Below are positions 11,731 through 47,225 of a stretch of DNA of 64,000 nucleotides, in pieces. Source of the stretch: Lineus longissimus (lineage: Eukaryota; Nemertea; Pilidiophora; Heteronemertea; Lineidae). The notes under the pieces were generated by a model. That model did not search any database and was not told the DNA's origin. It saw nothing but the letters and a program-made list of their open reading frames with translations. The position numbers were made by a program, and so were the translations under genes. The DNA lies in the NCBI RefSeq assembly GCF_910592395.1, contig NC_088312.1, positions 2,666,001 through 2,730,000 of the forward strand, in the 5' to 3' direction. Position 1 is the stretch's first letter, and each line of letters starts with the position of its first letter.

Positions 11731-14309
11731 CTATTTCTGATCAGCATCATCCAACTCTTTCTTCCATTTTGCAAAAGCAGCCAATCTCCCATCCCTCCAG
11801 ATCCGTCTCTCCTTCAGTTGATCCAGAGGGACCATATCACAGAGTTGCTTCAGAATGCCTGTCTTCTCAACTGTCTCCCCATTCATGATCGGAGTTGGTC
11901 CGAAACCCTCTACTGTCTCGAAGATACTGGGGCCATATCTATCACTGTAGCTGGCCATGCCTGGAAAGAAAATTATCAAGATTATGTTGTGCCAAAGTTT
12001 CTTAGTTGAAGTTGTCCTCTCAGACCTACTGGATGTGTCATTATGGTCTGAGCTCAATGTTGCCACAATCTGTCTCACACAACATAGTCCTTGTCGTCTC
12101 CAACTGACAGGCTGTGCCACTATAGGGCTCAATGTTGTCACAATCGCTCTTAAACAACATAATCTTTTGGTCTCAAAATGGTGTTGATTGTGCTAATTGG
12201 TGACTGTGTTTACTGCAGGGAGACATCATGAGTTTACTCAACCTTTATTTGGCTATGATCCCCATTGTGACCCATTTCTCAGAAAGGATTATACGAACCT
12301 TCAGCATTGAGGTGGGCGACCTCCAGAGGCCCAAGAAAGGCATAACGATGTCCCAGACCATATGACATGACTTTGTCCAGATCTTCTACACTGACAACAC
12401 CATCCTGAAACAGAAAAACGGATACATATAAATCTTTCGAATCAACTGTCCCTTCAGTAATCAGTGCTATTTTCAAGGTGTAAAGGTGTCCCAAAATGAA
12501 CGCTGGGCCGATATCCTGCATGAATGTGACGAGTTGATTAGACTAAAACCAATCAATTACAGATGTCGCATACACCAATCAAGTTGACAGTTTAAACATG
12601 AATTGTACCCCTGAAAAGGTGAGTGAATATCATTTATCCGTACCGCTACTACCCGCCAACATTCCGTCATTAGGGCAAACTGCATCCTGTTCAAGATGAA
12701 TCCCTCGATCTCGCGGTTGAGCAAACAGGGGACCTGGCCTATCTCCTCCATTATTGCTTTACATCTCTGGGTGATACTGGGAAAAGTCCAGGGTGCGGGG
12801 ACCAACTCGACCAGCGGGACGAAATACGGAGGATTTGTCTGAAAGATGAAATATAATTCGGAATAACACGAATCGATCTCCGAGAGACACATTTCATTTC
12901 GTAGGACATATTGGATGTGTCAATTTTACCTCAACTCGATGTTGACACAATCTGCTTCACTCAGCTCAGTCCTTTTTTGTCCCTGACCGACTACATATTA
13001 CGCCACTATGACCTTCGCTTGATTTAGACTTAGCCTGTCTCACATATCAAAATTTCTCCATGTACCACGATGAAATGAGGTTGCTGTTGACACAGTGTGA
13101 CTCATGCCATAACCCACTTTTCGTCTCTAACTTAGTACTGGATGTACCACTTTAACCTAAGTTCCATGTTGACACAAACTGCCTCACCCAATATAGCCTT
13201 TTTTGTCTTCAACTTACTGGATGTGCCACTATGACCTGACCGCGATGTTTGAGATCTTCACTGAATTTGCTGGCTGGGATAAAACTCGTAGAGCTGGCGA
13301 GGATGACATCGTCATCTTTAACAGTGGCATCCAACTTCCTAAATATCTCTTGTTTCAGGGAAAGATTTTCTGGGACAGCTTCCTGGAGAGAGGTGAGACA
13401 AAACCGGTTATCGATTTTGACGTCCGAAGACATGACATATAAAGGATGATTATGCCAGAGAGACGGTGCGAGTACAAGGATGTGACAAAACCAAAATCTA
13501 TAGATTGTCACACTCAACTGATGTAGGCACATTTAACACAACATTAACAGTTAACTTGGAACATTCTTACCTGTACGTATACTGCACCTTCAACACATTC
13601 CTCAAAGCTTCCACTCCCTGAGATGAGCTTGAACTGTTCTTGCGAGGAGAGTGTGCCTTTGAGAAGTCCTTCTTTCTCCATTTTCTCCAGGAGGACTTGG
13701 ATGTTCTCTAGGGCGGCTGAGACCTGGGCGGGATCAACGTCGTAGATAGAGACGCTGTAACCCTTTGAGGCGAACAACATGGCCCAGCTGCGGCCAATAA
13801 GGCCACTAAAAAGACAGCAGAAGAAAGACAGGGGACTATTCATCCTACTGCACCAGTGGCTCGTTGTGGAAAACAGGGGCAAAACCACTATTTGCGAAAG
13901 GCCGGGTGGTATACCTCCTTCACAACCAGCCACAGGTTGTTAGAGACAGGAGACCAAGTTGTAAAAGATAAGGGAACATGTTGTGAACCTCCAGTAACAA
14001 CTGCGCGGGTTGTGAAAGACACTTCGTCAAGTTGTGAAATAAAGGGAACAACTTGAGCAGGACAAGGGGGCTTTGGTATTGCTTCACCTGCTAGCTATAC
14101 AGGTTGTGAGAAACACGGGAACTAGGCTGTGAGCGACAGAGGACTATGCATACACCAGCCATGCACCTGCTGGGAAAGACCAATGACTATACCTCCTGGT
14201 TTGGACAGTGTTTAGATAGGCCTACTGCAGTATCAGAAAATGCCCAATTTTTTCGAGTTCTCATGTCTCACCTGCCGACGACAGCAACTTTTCTGTTCAC
14301 ACTGGCCAT
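11731..14309 (-). CDS. CRYL1: Lambda-crystallin / L-gulonate 3-dehydrogenase, copy 1
   Basis: Cytosolic NAD-dependent dehydrogenase of the 3-hydroxyacyl-CoA dehydrogenase fold. The vertebrate enzyme oxidises L-gulonate to 3-dehydro-L-gulonate in the uronate cycle. Coding exons on the minus strand are 14272-14309, 13571-13805, 13218-13382, 12644-12838, 12299-12404 and 11731-11960. Phases agree throughout and give 322 residues, against about 319 in human CRYL1. The Rossmann nucleotide loop GSGLIG (residues 12-17) is split by intron 1. Further family landmarks are the SSTSFIP segment, [27 protein letters not shown] and [17 protein letters not shown]. The C-terminus is lysine- and alanine-rich. 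A near-identical gene lies 1.2 kb upstream (15522-18005) in the same orientation, so this is a tandem duplication. A 32-33 bp minisatellite begins about 320 bp upstream of the start codon. Confidence 0.95.
12905..13218. repeat. Degenerate ~75-bp tandem repeat in CRYL1 copy 1 intron 3
   Basis: Diverged units contain TGGATGTGCCACTATGACCT followed by GATGTTGACACAATCTG and a T-rich segment. The unit includes a copy of the 3' end and splice donor of the adjacent exon. Related single units occur at about 12025-12185. Confidence 0.6.
13926..14135. repeat. Degenerate ~30-bp repeats in CRYL1 copy 1 intron 1
   Basis: Repeated forms of CAGGTTGTGAGAAACA...GGGAAC occur six to seven times. The reverse complement (TCACAACCTG) recalls the array at 18585-19905, so the two may be related. 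Low sequence conservation makes the boundaries approximate. Confidence 0.4.
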
Positions 14310-14475
14310 GTTCTGGTGTGGAAGGACAAATGACTTGACCTGTCTGTAAACCAATATCAATATGATATCAACTGTATTCTGGATATGATAGGACGACAGC
14401 TGACTTATGTAGGCCTACGGCCAAAATTCATTATCTATAGCATGTATAGGCCAGTATAACGTATAGGCCAACATT

Positions 14476-14525
14476 GGCTGATATGAATAAAGTCTAGCAT
14501 TTGCTAGTTTTTATTCATTTCACCC
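14476..14525. mobile_element. Collapsed hairpin copy of the WASF-intron MITE
   Basis: About 50 bp forming a near-palindrome: GATATGAATAAAGTCTAGCA followed by its inverse ending ATTCATTTCACCC. This is essentially the two inverted repeats of the 5796-5913 element without the interior. ATT precedes it but the right flank is ACT. Confidence 0.6.
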
Positions 14526-14632
14526 ACTGTCTCAAGATCACAATTACTTTATCAATATAGTTTGTGTTGTAATATCATAATATATAAGTTTGACTGATTT
14601 CAGACTGTAACGTGGTAGCATCTGCAATCTCA

Positions 14633-15090
14633 TCAGGTCTGGTTGTGCCAGCATTTCCTGTCTATCAGGTCTGGTTGTGACAGCATCTCCTGTCTATCAG
14701 GTCTGGTTGTGCCAGCATTTCCTGTCTATCAGGTCTGGTTGTGCCAGCATTTCCTGTCTATCAGGTCTGGTTGTGACAGCATATGCTGTATTATCAGGTC
14801 TCGTTGTGGTAGCATTTCCTGTCTATCAGGTCTGGTTGTGACAGCATCTCCTGTCTATCAGGTCTGGTTGTACCAGCATTTCCTGTCTATCAGGTCTGGT
14901 TGTGCCAGCATTTCCTGTCTATCAGGTCTGGTTGTGACAGCATATGCTGTATTATCAGGTCTCGTTGTGGCAGCATTTCCTGTCTATCAGGTCTGGTTGT
15001 GACAGCATATGCTGTATTATCAGGTCTCGTTGTGGCAGCATATTATGGTATGGTTGTTGCAGTATCTGCTGTCTCTTCAGGTCTGGTGTT
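14633..15090. repeat. 32-33 bp minisatellite upstream of CRYL1 copy 1
   Basis: About thirteen units of GGTCTGGTTGTGACAGCATC plus TCCTGTCTATCA, with a 33-bp variant carrying ATATGCTGTATTATCA. Two variants alternate, suggesting a higher-order pattern. The array lies between the two CRYL1 genes. The open frame running through it is a by-product of the repeat. Confidence 0.9.
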
Positions 15091-15521
15091 CTGCAATCCC
15101 TTTATGAAAATGGTCAGGTATTCATCACGTGAAAATGAGACACATTTTTCCTAACGGTGGAGACAAGGTCCACCCTGTAGAAACATGGTGCACTACGTCG
15201 GGAGAGTACACATCTAGATTAGACGGCGTACGCATAGTGAAGAGGCATGGCACATCCAGCCAAGACTTGGTACACTCTCTGGCAACATGGCGAGCTATGA
15301 AGGCTGACCACCGTTAGATCACAGCTTATCTATATCCAAACTTACTTACATTCCATTCGGGCTGCTGGGCTTACCATATTCAAAGTATTATCAGGAGACA
15401 ACGATTGCAAAACATAAGTCTAAACCAGTTATTGTTGAAATCTATTTATTTGAATCATAACTACATGCAGTTGTACTAAGCTCACAGGTCCAATTATTCA
15501 TTTTTTTTTCAGTCATCAGGA

Positions 15522-18005
15522 CTACTTCCGATCAGCGTCATCCAACTCCTTCTTCCATTTCGCAAAAGCAGCCAATCTCCCGTCCCTCCAGACCCGTCTC
15601 TCCTTCAGTTGATCCAGAGGGACCATATCACAGAGTTGCTTCAGAATGCCCGTCTTCTCTGCTGTATCCTCATTTAAGACTGGAGTAGGTCCAAAATCAT
15701 TGATTGAATCGCAGATACTTGGGCCAGTACGTTCACAATACTTACCAATGCCTGGAAAGAAAGATGTCCCGATTAGGTTGTACTGAAGGTTTTCAGTTGA
15801 AGTGGTCCCAAGCATTCTGGTTGTTACCCTGTCCTCAAAAGATCGATGCGGGATGGATAGGTCATTCGTTTCTGGCTTACTAAATGTACCCGCAACGACC
15901 TCACCTCAGTATTGACATAATCTATTCCTCGTCGTCTAAAATTTACTGGTTGTGTCTATGGCCCAAGCTTGATGTTGGCACAATCTGTCTCAAACTACAA
16001 TGTGCTTTTCGTTCCTGAGAAGGGTTGATTGTGCCAATTACTGATTGTGCTCACCTCAGGGAGACATGATTACTTTACCCAAAGCTTATCTGACTATAAC
16101 CCCAGTCTTACTTTGATGACATGTTGTGACACATTACTCAGAAAATATCATACAAACCATCAGCAAGGAGGTGCGAAATCTCAAGAGGCCCGATAAAGGC
16201 ATAACGATGTCCCAGACCATATGACATGACTTTGTCGATATCTGCTGCACTGACAACACCGTCCTGGAAGGGAAAGAAATGATTGTCTTTACCTCTGGAC
16301 ATAGGATTTTGACTCTACAGAGTGTCCCAAAAAGCCCATCTCAATGATTTCTTTGGGCTAGAATCAAATCAGTGAAAGCGGCCAAGTTAATTCATCCTTC
16401 TGATATAACAAAGGGCAGTAATGAATATCATTATCTAAATTTCCTAATCCGTACCGCAACTAGCCGCCAGCATTCAACCAGGAGGGCAAACTGCATCCTG
16501 TTCAATGCGAATCCCTCGATCTCGCGGGTGAGGACACAGGGGGCCTGGCCTATCTCCTCCATGAATTCTCTACATCGCTGGGTGATACTGGGAAGAGTCC
16601 AGGGTGCAGGAACCAACTCGACCAGCGGGATGAAATACGAAGGATTTATCTGAAAGAGGAAAAATGGTAATGAATCATCTACATGACCAAATGTGCCACT
16701 CCGATGTCCCCACTATATTTGACCTGAGCTCAATGTTTACACACTATGCCTCTCGCAATCCCCGCTTCTATAGTTTACTGGATGTGCCACTGTGGCCCAA
16801 ACTCGATGTTGACACAATCGATCCCGCACAAATAGCCCATTTTCGTCTCTGACTTTATACTGGATGTGCTACTGTGGCCTAAACTTGATGTTGACACAAC
16901 CTGTTCTTCTCGTCTCTCCCCTTATGGATGTGCCACACGACCTGTCTCGCCCAATAGCCCGTTTCGTCTTCAACCTACTGGATGTGCCGCTAAGACCTGA
17001 CCGCGATGTTTGAGATCTTCGCTGAACTTGCTGGGTGGGATGAAACTCGTAGAGCTGGCGATAATGACATCATCATCTTCAACAGCGGCATCCAACTTCT
17101 TATAGAGTTCTTGTTTCAGGGAAAGATTTTCTGGGACACGTATAGCATCCTAGAGAGTGGAGATAAAACAGAACTTTAAATGGGAAGACGGCTTTTAACT
17201 TCGAGGGCGTCTCTGGACTGTACATGAGGATGGTTTTGCCAAAGACAGTGAGAGCACAAGTCAGTAATGTGACATCACCAAATCTATAGATTGTCCTACT
17301 CCACTGATTCAAGCAGTGACTGATTCAATCATCTTACAGGAAAATTAGCTGGTACCCAAAGGAGGACGACAGGCAGGAGCAAGATGAGGCAGATTAAGAT
17401 ATACACAGTCGCCCGTAGGTGTCTCCAATACCCTTTCTAATTGTTATTGTAATTCTTACCTGTACGTATACAGCACCTTTAACACATTCTTCTACGCTTC
17501 CGCAGCCTGAGATGAGCTTGAACTGTTCTTGCGAGGAGAGTGTGCCTTTAAGTAGTCCATCTTTCTCCATTTTCTCCAGGAGGACTTGGATGTTCTCTAG
17601 GGCAGCTGACGTCTGGGTGGGGTCATCATCGCAGATGGAGATACTGTAACCCTTTGAGGCAAACAGCATGGCCCAGTTTTGACCAACAAGGCCACTAAAA
17701 GACAGCAGAAGATATAAATATTTATTGCATCTTAAGCGTCTGCAGTGAGCAGTGAGCTAGATGGTTGTGAAATTGCCTTGGCTGTGCTATCCTTGAGTCA
17801 CGCAGTAGGCCTATGATTTTGTTGTCCATTGCGATATCTTGAGGATAGCCGGGGTACAAATTATTATCTTGAGACCGAGACAGTTATAGACCATTAACAA
17901 TGTGTGAACGGATGGGGCTTCTGAAACCGGAAATTACAATTTTTGTCATCAAAATTAAGTGTCTTACCAGCCTATGACAGCAACTTTTCTGTTCCCACTG
18001 GCCAT
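15522..18005 (-). CDS. CRYL1: Lambda-crystallin / L-gulonate 3-dehydrogenase, copy 2
   Basis: Second member of the tandem pair, with the same exon plan: 17968-18005, 17460-17694, 16979-17149, 16455-16649, 16158-16263 and 15522-15751. It encodes 324 residues; exon 3 is two codons longer than in copy 1. The Rossmann loop reads GCGLVG, keeping all three glycines. [17 protein letters not shown] and [11 protein letters not shown] are retained, so the product is probably active. The last about 130 bp of coding sequence differ from copy 1 at only about six positions, while the preceding part of the same exon is far more diverged, suggesting gene conversion. AATAAA lies at 15445-15450 on the minus strand. 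Functional differences between the copies cannot be read from the sequence. Confidence 0.95.
16690..16990. repeat. Degenerate ~75-bp tandem repeat in CRYL1 copy 2 intron 3
   Basis: Same repeat family and same intron as in copy 1 (12905-13218). Units contain ACTGGATGTGCCACTGTGGCC and GATGTTGACACAA. Its presence at the same place in both copies suggests that it predates the gene duplication. Confidence 0.6.
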
Positions 18006-18584
18006 GTTTCTTATTCAGGTCTCGGTGCAGAACGACGAATGATTCCACCGAGCTAGACGTACGGCCGACCTTTTGCGAGACACTAGACCCGGACGACAGG
18101 CACTTGAGAGTTCCGTTGGCATCGATGTAGTTCTGACCACCAGATAACATGACCAGGTCACGAACTCCCGAAATGTTAGGATTATCAAATATTGTGACGA
18201 TAGCTGCCTAATTTATCTAACGTGTCACAATAATTATCATCACTGGCATGTTAATTTTCTTCTGTCATTATATCATACGATTTCGATCGAGGAGATATTC
18301 AAGGTCTAAGGGCAAGGTCAAGCCTTGTTGATCGCTCAATATGTTTTAGACTTGCCCATTCTTGTTCCAGCTTTGGGCATCGGCATTCTTTTACTTAGTG
18401 CTACGACGGAGCAGGGAGTAACTCCTTGGATGGAGGGACAAGCAATCTATGCGCCTGCCAAAAAATTTGCGCTCCGTCTATTAAAATTTAGTTTTAATAC
18501 CAATACAGAACAGGACAATGTCACTGCTCAATGCCTCTGAATTAAGTGAGCGAGGAACAGCCGTCTTAGGCACATCGAGTCTTG

Positions 18585-19905
18585 CTAGTCACAATATGGG
18601 GTCACAACCTGGTCTCGTAAACTTGGAAACGAAAATCACTTGGATCCGACATCTAAGGCCCAGTCAACATTTGGTTATACTTGTCCAAGCTGGACACCCT
18701 GTGAGTCACAACATGGAGGTCACAACCTAGTCTCATTACCTTTGAGACAAAACTACTCGGCAAAGGGCCATCCTGGTGAAAGAAAGTTGACATTTTCTAC
18801 GACTGTCACAATCTGATCTCACAGTCATGGGGCAGAATTCCTTCAATTTCATCCCATTGCCCAGAAGACAACATCGAAGACATAGTAAACACTTGGCTAT
18901 ACTTCTCAATGCTGGCCATGTTGCTAGTCACAATTTCGGGTCAAAATCTGGAATCGAGGACACAGTCCCATATAATTGAACATAGTCCAATTTCCTATAT
19001 TTGTTCAGGCTGGCCACCCGGTGGGTCACAATCTCGGAGGTCACAATCTAGTCTCATGACCTTGTATGACTATAGTCACTTATCATTCAAAAGGCCATCC
19101 TGATGGAAGCAAATGAATCTTTCCCACGTCAGTCACAACCTGATCTCACAGCCTAGAGACAATTAATGCCTAGACACAATTTGGAAGTTACAACCTGGTC
19201 TCATGATTTGGGATGCAAAATGTCTCGACTCCATCGCCCGGAAGACAACATTGAGAGGGACACAGCATGAACTTGACTCCACTTGTCACAGTTGGTCATG
19301 ATCTGGGGGTCACAACTTGGTGCCACAACCTTGGAAATGAAAACTCATTTGGATTCCATTTCTCAGAAGGTGACATAGAGGACACAGTAGAATTTGGCTA
19401 TACTTGTCACATCTGGCCATGTTGTAAACCACAAATGTGGGGAGTCACAACCTGCTCTCATATCCTTAGAGACAAATATCAACAAGAACACAGCCTGAAC
19501 TTAGCCATACTTGTCACAGTGCACCATTTCGGGGTAACAACCTGGTCTCCTATAAATCTTGAGGACAAAAATCACTTGGTTTTCAATGTCCAGGAGATAA
19601 CATTAAGGAAACAGCCTAAACTTGGCTTTCCCTGTCACAACTGGCCACATTGTAAGACACAATTTGGGGGTCACAACCAGTCACATAACCTTAGATGACC
19701 CAATCAGAACATGGCTTCACTTGTCACAGCTGTGCATGCTACAAGCAACAATTTGGGGTCACAACCTTGTATCGTATCAAAACTTGAAGACAGAAATAGG
19801 ATTCCATTGCCCAGAAGTCAACATCAATGTCACAGCCTTTTCTTGGCATCAGTTGTCACAGCTTGCGTGTCTGAATTTGGAGGTCACAACCTGCTCTAAT
19901 AACTT
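18585..19905. repeat. Degenerate tandem array between CRYL1 copy 2 and the zinc-finger locus
   Basis: Roughly eight to ten diverged units each carry TTGTCACA...TGG followed by GTCACAATTTGGGGTCACAA, CCTGGTCTCATAACCTTGGA and a GACA-rich spacer. Unit length varies between about 90 and 190 bp. No coding potential is evident. Confidence 0.65.
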
Positions 19906-20000
19906 AACTTGAATTCCACTCTCCTGGAGAACCAGTTTTATTGCATTATATGTTTTATCTTTGAAAGATATAGACACATACATGAAGTTCTGGGTGCATC

Positions 20001-20006
20001 TTTATT
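20001..20006 (-). promoter_or_regulatory. Poly(A) signal after the most distal zinc-finger tail
   Basis: AATAAA on the minus strand, 94 nt after the stop at 20100. It would end the longest primary transcript of the 20.1-43.2 kb locus. Confidence 0.55.
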
Positions 20007-20099
20007 GATTTTGGTAAATATACAACAACCAAATAATAACAATGGATCAAACACGAAGGATATGCAAATCATTCGTGGCAAATCACCCAAGCATCTTGA

Positions 20100-43240
<23,141 letters not shown>

Positions 43241-43812
43241 CTGAAAAGAAGGCAATAAAGTTCAAATAATGATCAAATCTGAACGTATAATGGACAGAGT
43301 ACCGGAGTCGGAGGGCCAGCGACAACAAACCAGCAGCAGACAAAATACTGTGTGGTGGCAAATATCCCCCTCCCCGTCTCCCCGTCAAAAATCGTATGCC
43401 AGACAATTTCCTATTGGGACTGCACATCCCGTTACACCACTAGAGAGGTGAACTCGTAGACTTTTTCCTAGAGATCACAGCCATTCGACACGCAATAACG
43501 ACTAGATCACAAAAATATTCTATATTTCGTGGGGTTCATCGCATGCTACACATATTAAGGGTACCTTGTAGCTTGTAATCATATCAAAAAAACGTTGCAT
43601 TTAGTTATAGAAAGGTGTATTTGTAAGTAAGTCATGTAAGTAGAATGCTGCCCACGCCATTTTGGCTTTGTTTAATTTAATTGACTGCGCATGCTCAATT
43701 CGTCCTTTTCTCAACAATAGTTTAGTTTTTAAACACTAGATGTCACTAGTTCGGCGGCGGATCTGGAATCCGTACAACAAAGTTTATTTACTGTCGAAGA
43801 AAAGAAGTGAAA
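43241..43812. promoter_or_regulatory. Probable bidirectional promoter between the multi-isoform locus and NUP43
   Basis: 572 bp separate the shared coding exon on the minus strand from the NUP43 start codon on the plus strand. The first non-coding exon of the minus-strand gene must lie here, given the acceptor at 43241. I see no clear TATA box, consistent with a housekeeping divergent promoter. Confidence 0.5.
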
Positions 43813-46800
43813 ATGAACGTGAAATTTGTATCGCAAAAAATCAGCAAAATTCGCTGGAAGCCGGTTCTAGAACAGGGTTTACATACCTCTGACACGTTTG
43901 CCACTGGTAGCTGGGACTGTGAGGTGATTTTGAGCAGTTGATATTGTGTGTAACTGCTGGAAAAGTGGCCAGAAATGGGGTGTAATTTAAAAGACTAATT
44001 TCATACAGTAACAGTGTGTCTCAAAAAAATTGTTCCGTTGTTCTAGTTGTCATTTCTATAAAAAAATAATGTTGCATTGTAATATTGGAAATTTCAATTG
44101 CATGATTGGGGGAAACTTACGCAAGTTGTGCACCTAAAGTTAGCCATTGCCTGAACAATAGTAAGGCCTGAATCATATAGTGGCCCGATTGCATGGATAT
44201 GAGGTCAAGTCCTGAATGGCTGAAAGGCTGATCGGATTTGTAAACCTTGCTATTTGTATCTGAAATTTCATACTTGCCCTCGCTTTTCACTTCAGCCAGC
44301 TTCAAACCATGTCAGTATCTGGGTGTTGGATACAGAAGACAAGAGAATTGATGCACACGGAGATGGTGTTCCAGACAATGACCCTCGGCTAGTGTGTAAC
44401 GCCCTCCATGATGGAGATGTCATGGATCTTCAGGTAAATTACTAGTATAAGTCTTACTTAAACTAACTGAATACCAACATAATTTGCCAGCTCATTGCAC
44501 TCTCATAAGTCTAAGAACTGTACACTATTTGCATTTGTCTTTCTTTCAGTATATGACTCAGGATGTGTTGGTTAGTGCAGGATCAACCGGGAATGTAACA
44601 GTGTACAAACACAACAGTAACACACATGTATGTATGATTTCTCACCAATTTCACCTGCAGAGGGTCGACCATCAAGAAAGTCTTAAAAAGGCAAATTTAA
44701 AGGCGGTTTAAATGAAAGTTCCTGCTGATCATGCCTCCTTCCCCTGGCCGATTACAGAGTCACTTGGCCATTAAATAAACCCAGTTGGCAGTGTGTGCCC
44801 AACGGTATAGTCATACTTGTAGTGGTATGCATTTAAAAGGCAAATCCTGACAGAGCATTACTGCTTTTCATTCAGCAGAATGCAGATTCTTTTTGAGTTG
44901 TCAGTTGCTTTCATGTCACATGAATAACAAAACTAATCCATGTTCTTTCATCACTTGCAGACTTTAGCCACACAGCAGACATGGCAGAGAGCCCATCACC
45001 ACATTAGCGGCTACGCCCCAGCCACAAGTGTAGCGACACGAGATTCAGACTTGGTGGTCTCCGGTGGTGAAGATGGAAGAATCAATGTGCTCAAAGTTGG
45101 ACAAAAACAACCAGAAAGAATCATTGGTCAGTGCAGCATTTGAGATTATGGCAGTCTGTCTTTTGATATTTTCCAAAGCTCTTCTCCATATCTTTAGTCC
45201 TGTCGTGGATATGAAGTGACGTGTCCTTCCTAGGTCTTGCTGTGATCCCCTGGGTTTTTCTTGACATCAGTGTCTGCAGACCGGAATGGCTGTTGTATAT
45301 CCTAGAGCAGGAGATGTCCTTGCTTGATGTGTTATAGTGTGTGCACTGCCTTACACCTATTTTGTTGTGATGGTTCACATTTGTACTTCCAGATAAAGCA
45401 GACAGCTCGACTATAAATGCCCTCACATTCCTGAAACATTTTGAAGTGATTGCCATCAACTCAATCGGACAGTTAAAAGTCTGGGATCTAAGAACAGACG
45501 GCAATGAACCAGCAAGGATATTCAAGCTGTAAGTTCACTATAACACGTAGGTTGTTTGGTGTAGCTATACAGTAGAACCTCGCTTAGCGGACACCTCTCT
45601 AGTAAGGACAACCTCTCTAGTAAGGATATTAGCTTTGGTCCCAAATTGGTTGTTTCCATTCAACTTGACCTCTCTAATCAGGACACCTCTATATTAAAGA
45701 CAGCACTTGTCAGTCCCAAGGGTGTCCTGAATAGAGAGGTTCTACTGTATATAAAGATAACTTTGGGAGTGAAAAGTACTATCCTTTATAGATTTTGGGA
45801 TATTTCATAACATGACTAGTGCCACTTCAACTAGGTGTTCGGAAGGTGTCCTTTTCTTTGACAGTCACGGGCCAAAGTATTGGTAACAATGTTCATGGAA
45901 TGCCAAATGTGAATTCATTAGCCATATTCTCCAGACCAGAAAAATTGAATTTGACTTGGCTGTTTCCTTGTAGCACTGGTGATAAAATGATCCCACTGCA
46001 CTGTGTGGACAAACACCCTACCCAGCCCCACATTGTAGCCACAGGAGGCCAGGATGGTAATCTCTGCACTTGGGACATGAGGCAGGAGAAATGCCCAGTG
46101 ACCCTGATGGAGGGACACTCATCAGACAGTAAGTTACAGGTGTTAAAACCTTTTTTTAGAGAAGCCTCATAGCCTAGTGTTTAATATTGCTGGCTACCAC
46201 ACGATAGGGCCAAAGATCAATCCTTGGGAAAACCTAGGATTGCATTTCTAGAAGGGGAATGTATTTCAAGGAACTAAAATATCTGGCTCTACGCAGTCCT
46301 TCGATTGAGACGATGTGGTCATAATCTGGATGGGTGACTGGCACGTATAATACACTCACTATCGTTACATCTCTGTTTTCAGTGTGGGAGGTGCGGTTCC
46401 ATCGTTCAAACCCAAATCACCTGTTTACATGCTCTGAAGACGGCACTGTATGGCATTGGGATTGTAGTGGAGTGACGTCATCCATGCCTATCACAACCGG
46501 GGTGGGACTAGGAGGTAGGTACTGTCGTAGAAATATACTTATTGCTATGTCTATAACTGCTCTTGAATATTCCTACTTTAAATTTCTACGAGCCTTGCAA
46601 GAACTTGGCCTTTGTCACATAGAGAGTAGTAAAGGATCCTACTACACATGTTAATATCTGTAAAAACTTTAGTTCTGCTTTAAGTGTATCTTAATCTGAA
46701 TGCTGACCTTTTGCAGGGACTGTACCTCACTCTGCCCCTCGGCCGGCCGTGTCAGCTGGGAATCCATGGACAACGAACGAATCAACCAAACATCGCATGG

Positions 46801-46928
46801 AGATCAATGACATTCTCCCAGGCGATAACAACATGCCAATTAATACGCTGGATATCAATGGAAACACTTTGATATGTGGAAGTGATAACGAAGCCATCTT
46901 CATCATTCCAGGATTGGCCTTACGGTAG
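43813..46928 (+). CDS. NUP43: Nucleoporin NUP43
   Basis: WD40 protein of the Nup107-160 (Y) complex, a scaffold of the nuclear pore that also acts at kinetochores. Eight coding exons: 43813-43923, 44296-44433, 44550-44627, 44961-45126, 45393-45528, 45974-46128, 46383-46514 and 46717-46928. All phases agree and give 375 residues; human NUP43 has 380. The N-terminus (KFVSQKISKIRWKPV, then TFATGSWD) and later segments (DKADSSTINALTFLK, INSIGQLKVWDLR, HIVATGGQDGNLCTWDMRQ, HLFTCSEDGTVWHWD) closely follow vertebrate NUP43. The C-terminus ends with LDINGNTLICGSDNEAIF. The gene faces away from the transcription-factor locus and converges with the gene at 47344-49014. Intron 5 carries a pogo-like MITE. 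Confidence 0.97.
45570..45747. mobile_element. pogo-like MITE in NUP43 intron 5
   Basis: 178 bp flanked by TA on both sides (45568-45569 and 45748-45749). The inverted termini read CAGTAGAACCTC and GAGGTTCTACTG. TA target sites and CAGT ends are typical of pogo/Tigger-type Tc1-mariner relatives. Internal sequence includes repeated ACCTCTCTAGTAAGGA. Confidence 0.85.
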
Positions 46929-47219
46929 CTGCACTTTGGAATATAAATGTCTTATGACCTATAGACTGGTTGAAAAACATTTCACTCGTGACTTAAGGAC
47001 AGCAGCATGCTAGTTCAATGAGAGCTGAAATAGAAGACACCGGCTGACTCTTGTACTTTCTTGTTGGATTATCTTTAGGGAAAACTGAGATAATGGTCCA
47101 GTCATGTAATGGTGCTTTATCTCAGTCCTGCAAAGCGAAGCACTCTCACTGCCGTTGTAATGTTACTGATTGTTTCATGACAATCAAAAAAGTAACTTCA
47201 TTTTGATACGATATTTCAT

Positions 47220-47225
47220 AATAAA
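47220..47225 (+). promoter_or_regulatory. Candidate poly(A) signal of NUP43
   Basis: AATAAA about 290 nt after the stop codon and just before the converging gene's stop at 47344. Confidence 0.5.

Noticed and set aside
14643-15002. Open frame encoding a Ser/Cys/Leu repeat protein
   Set aside because: It exactly follows the 32-33 bp minisatellite, and other frames through the array are open as well. No start context or splice sites support coding.
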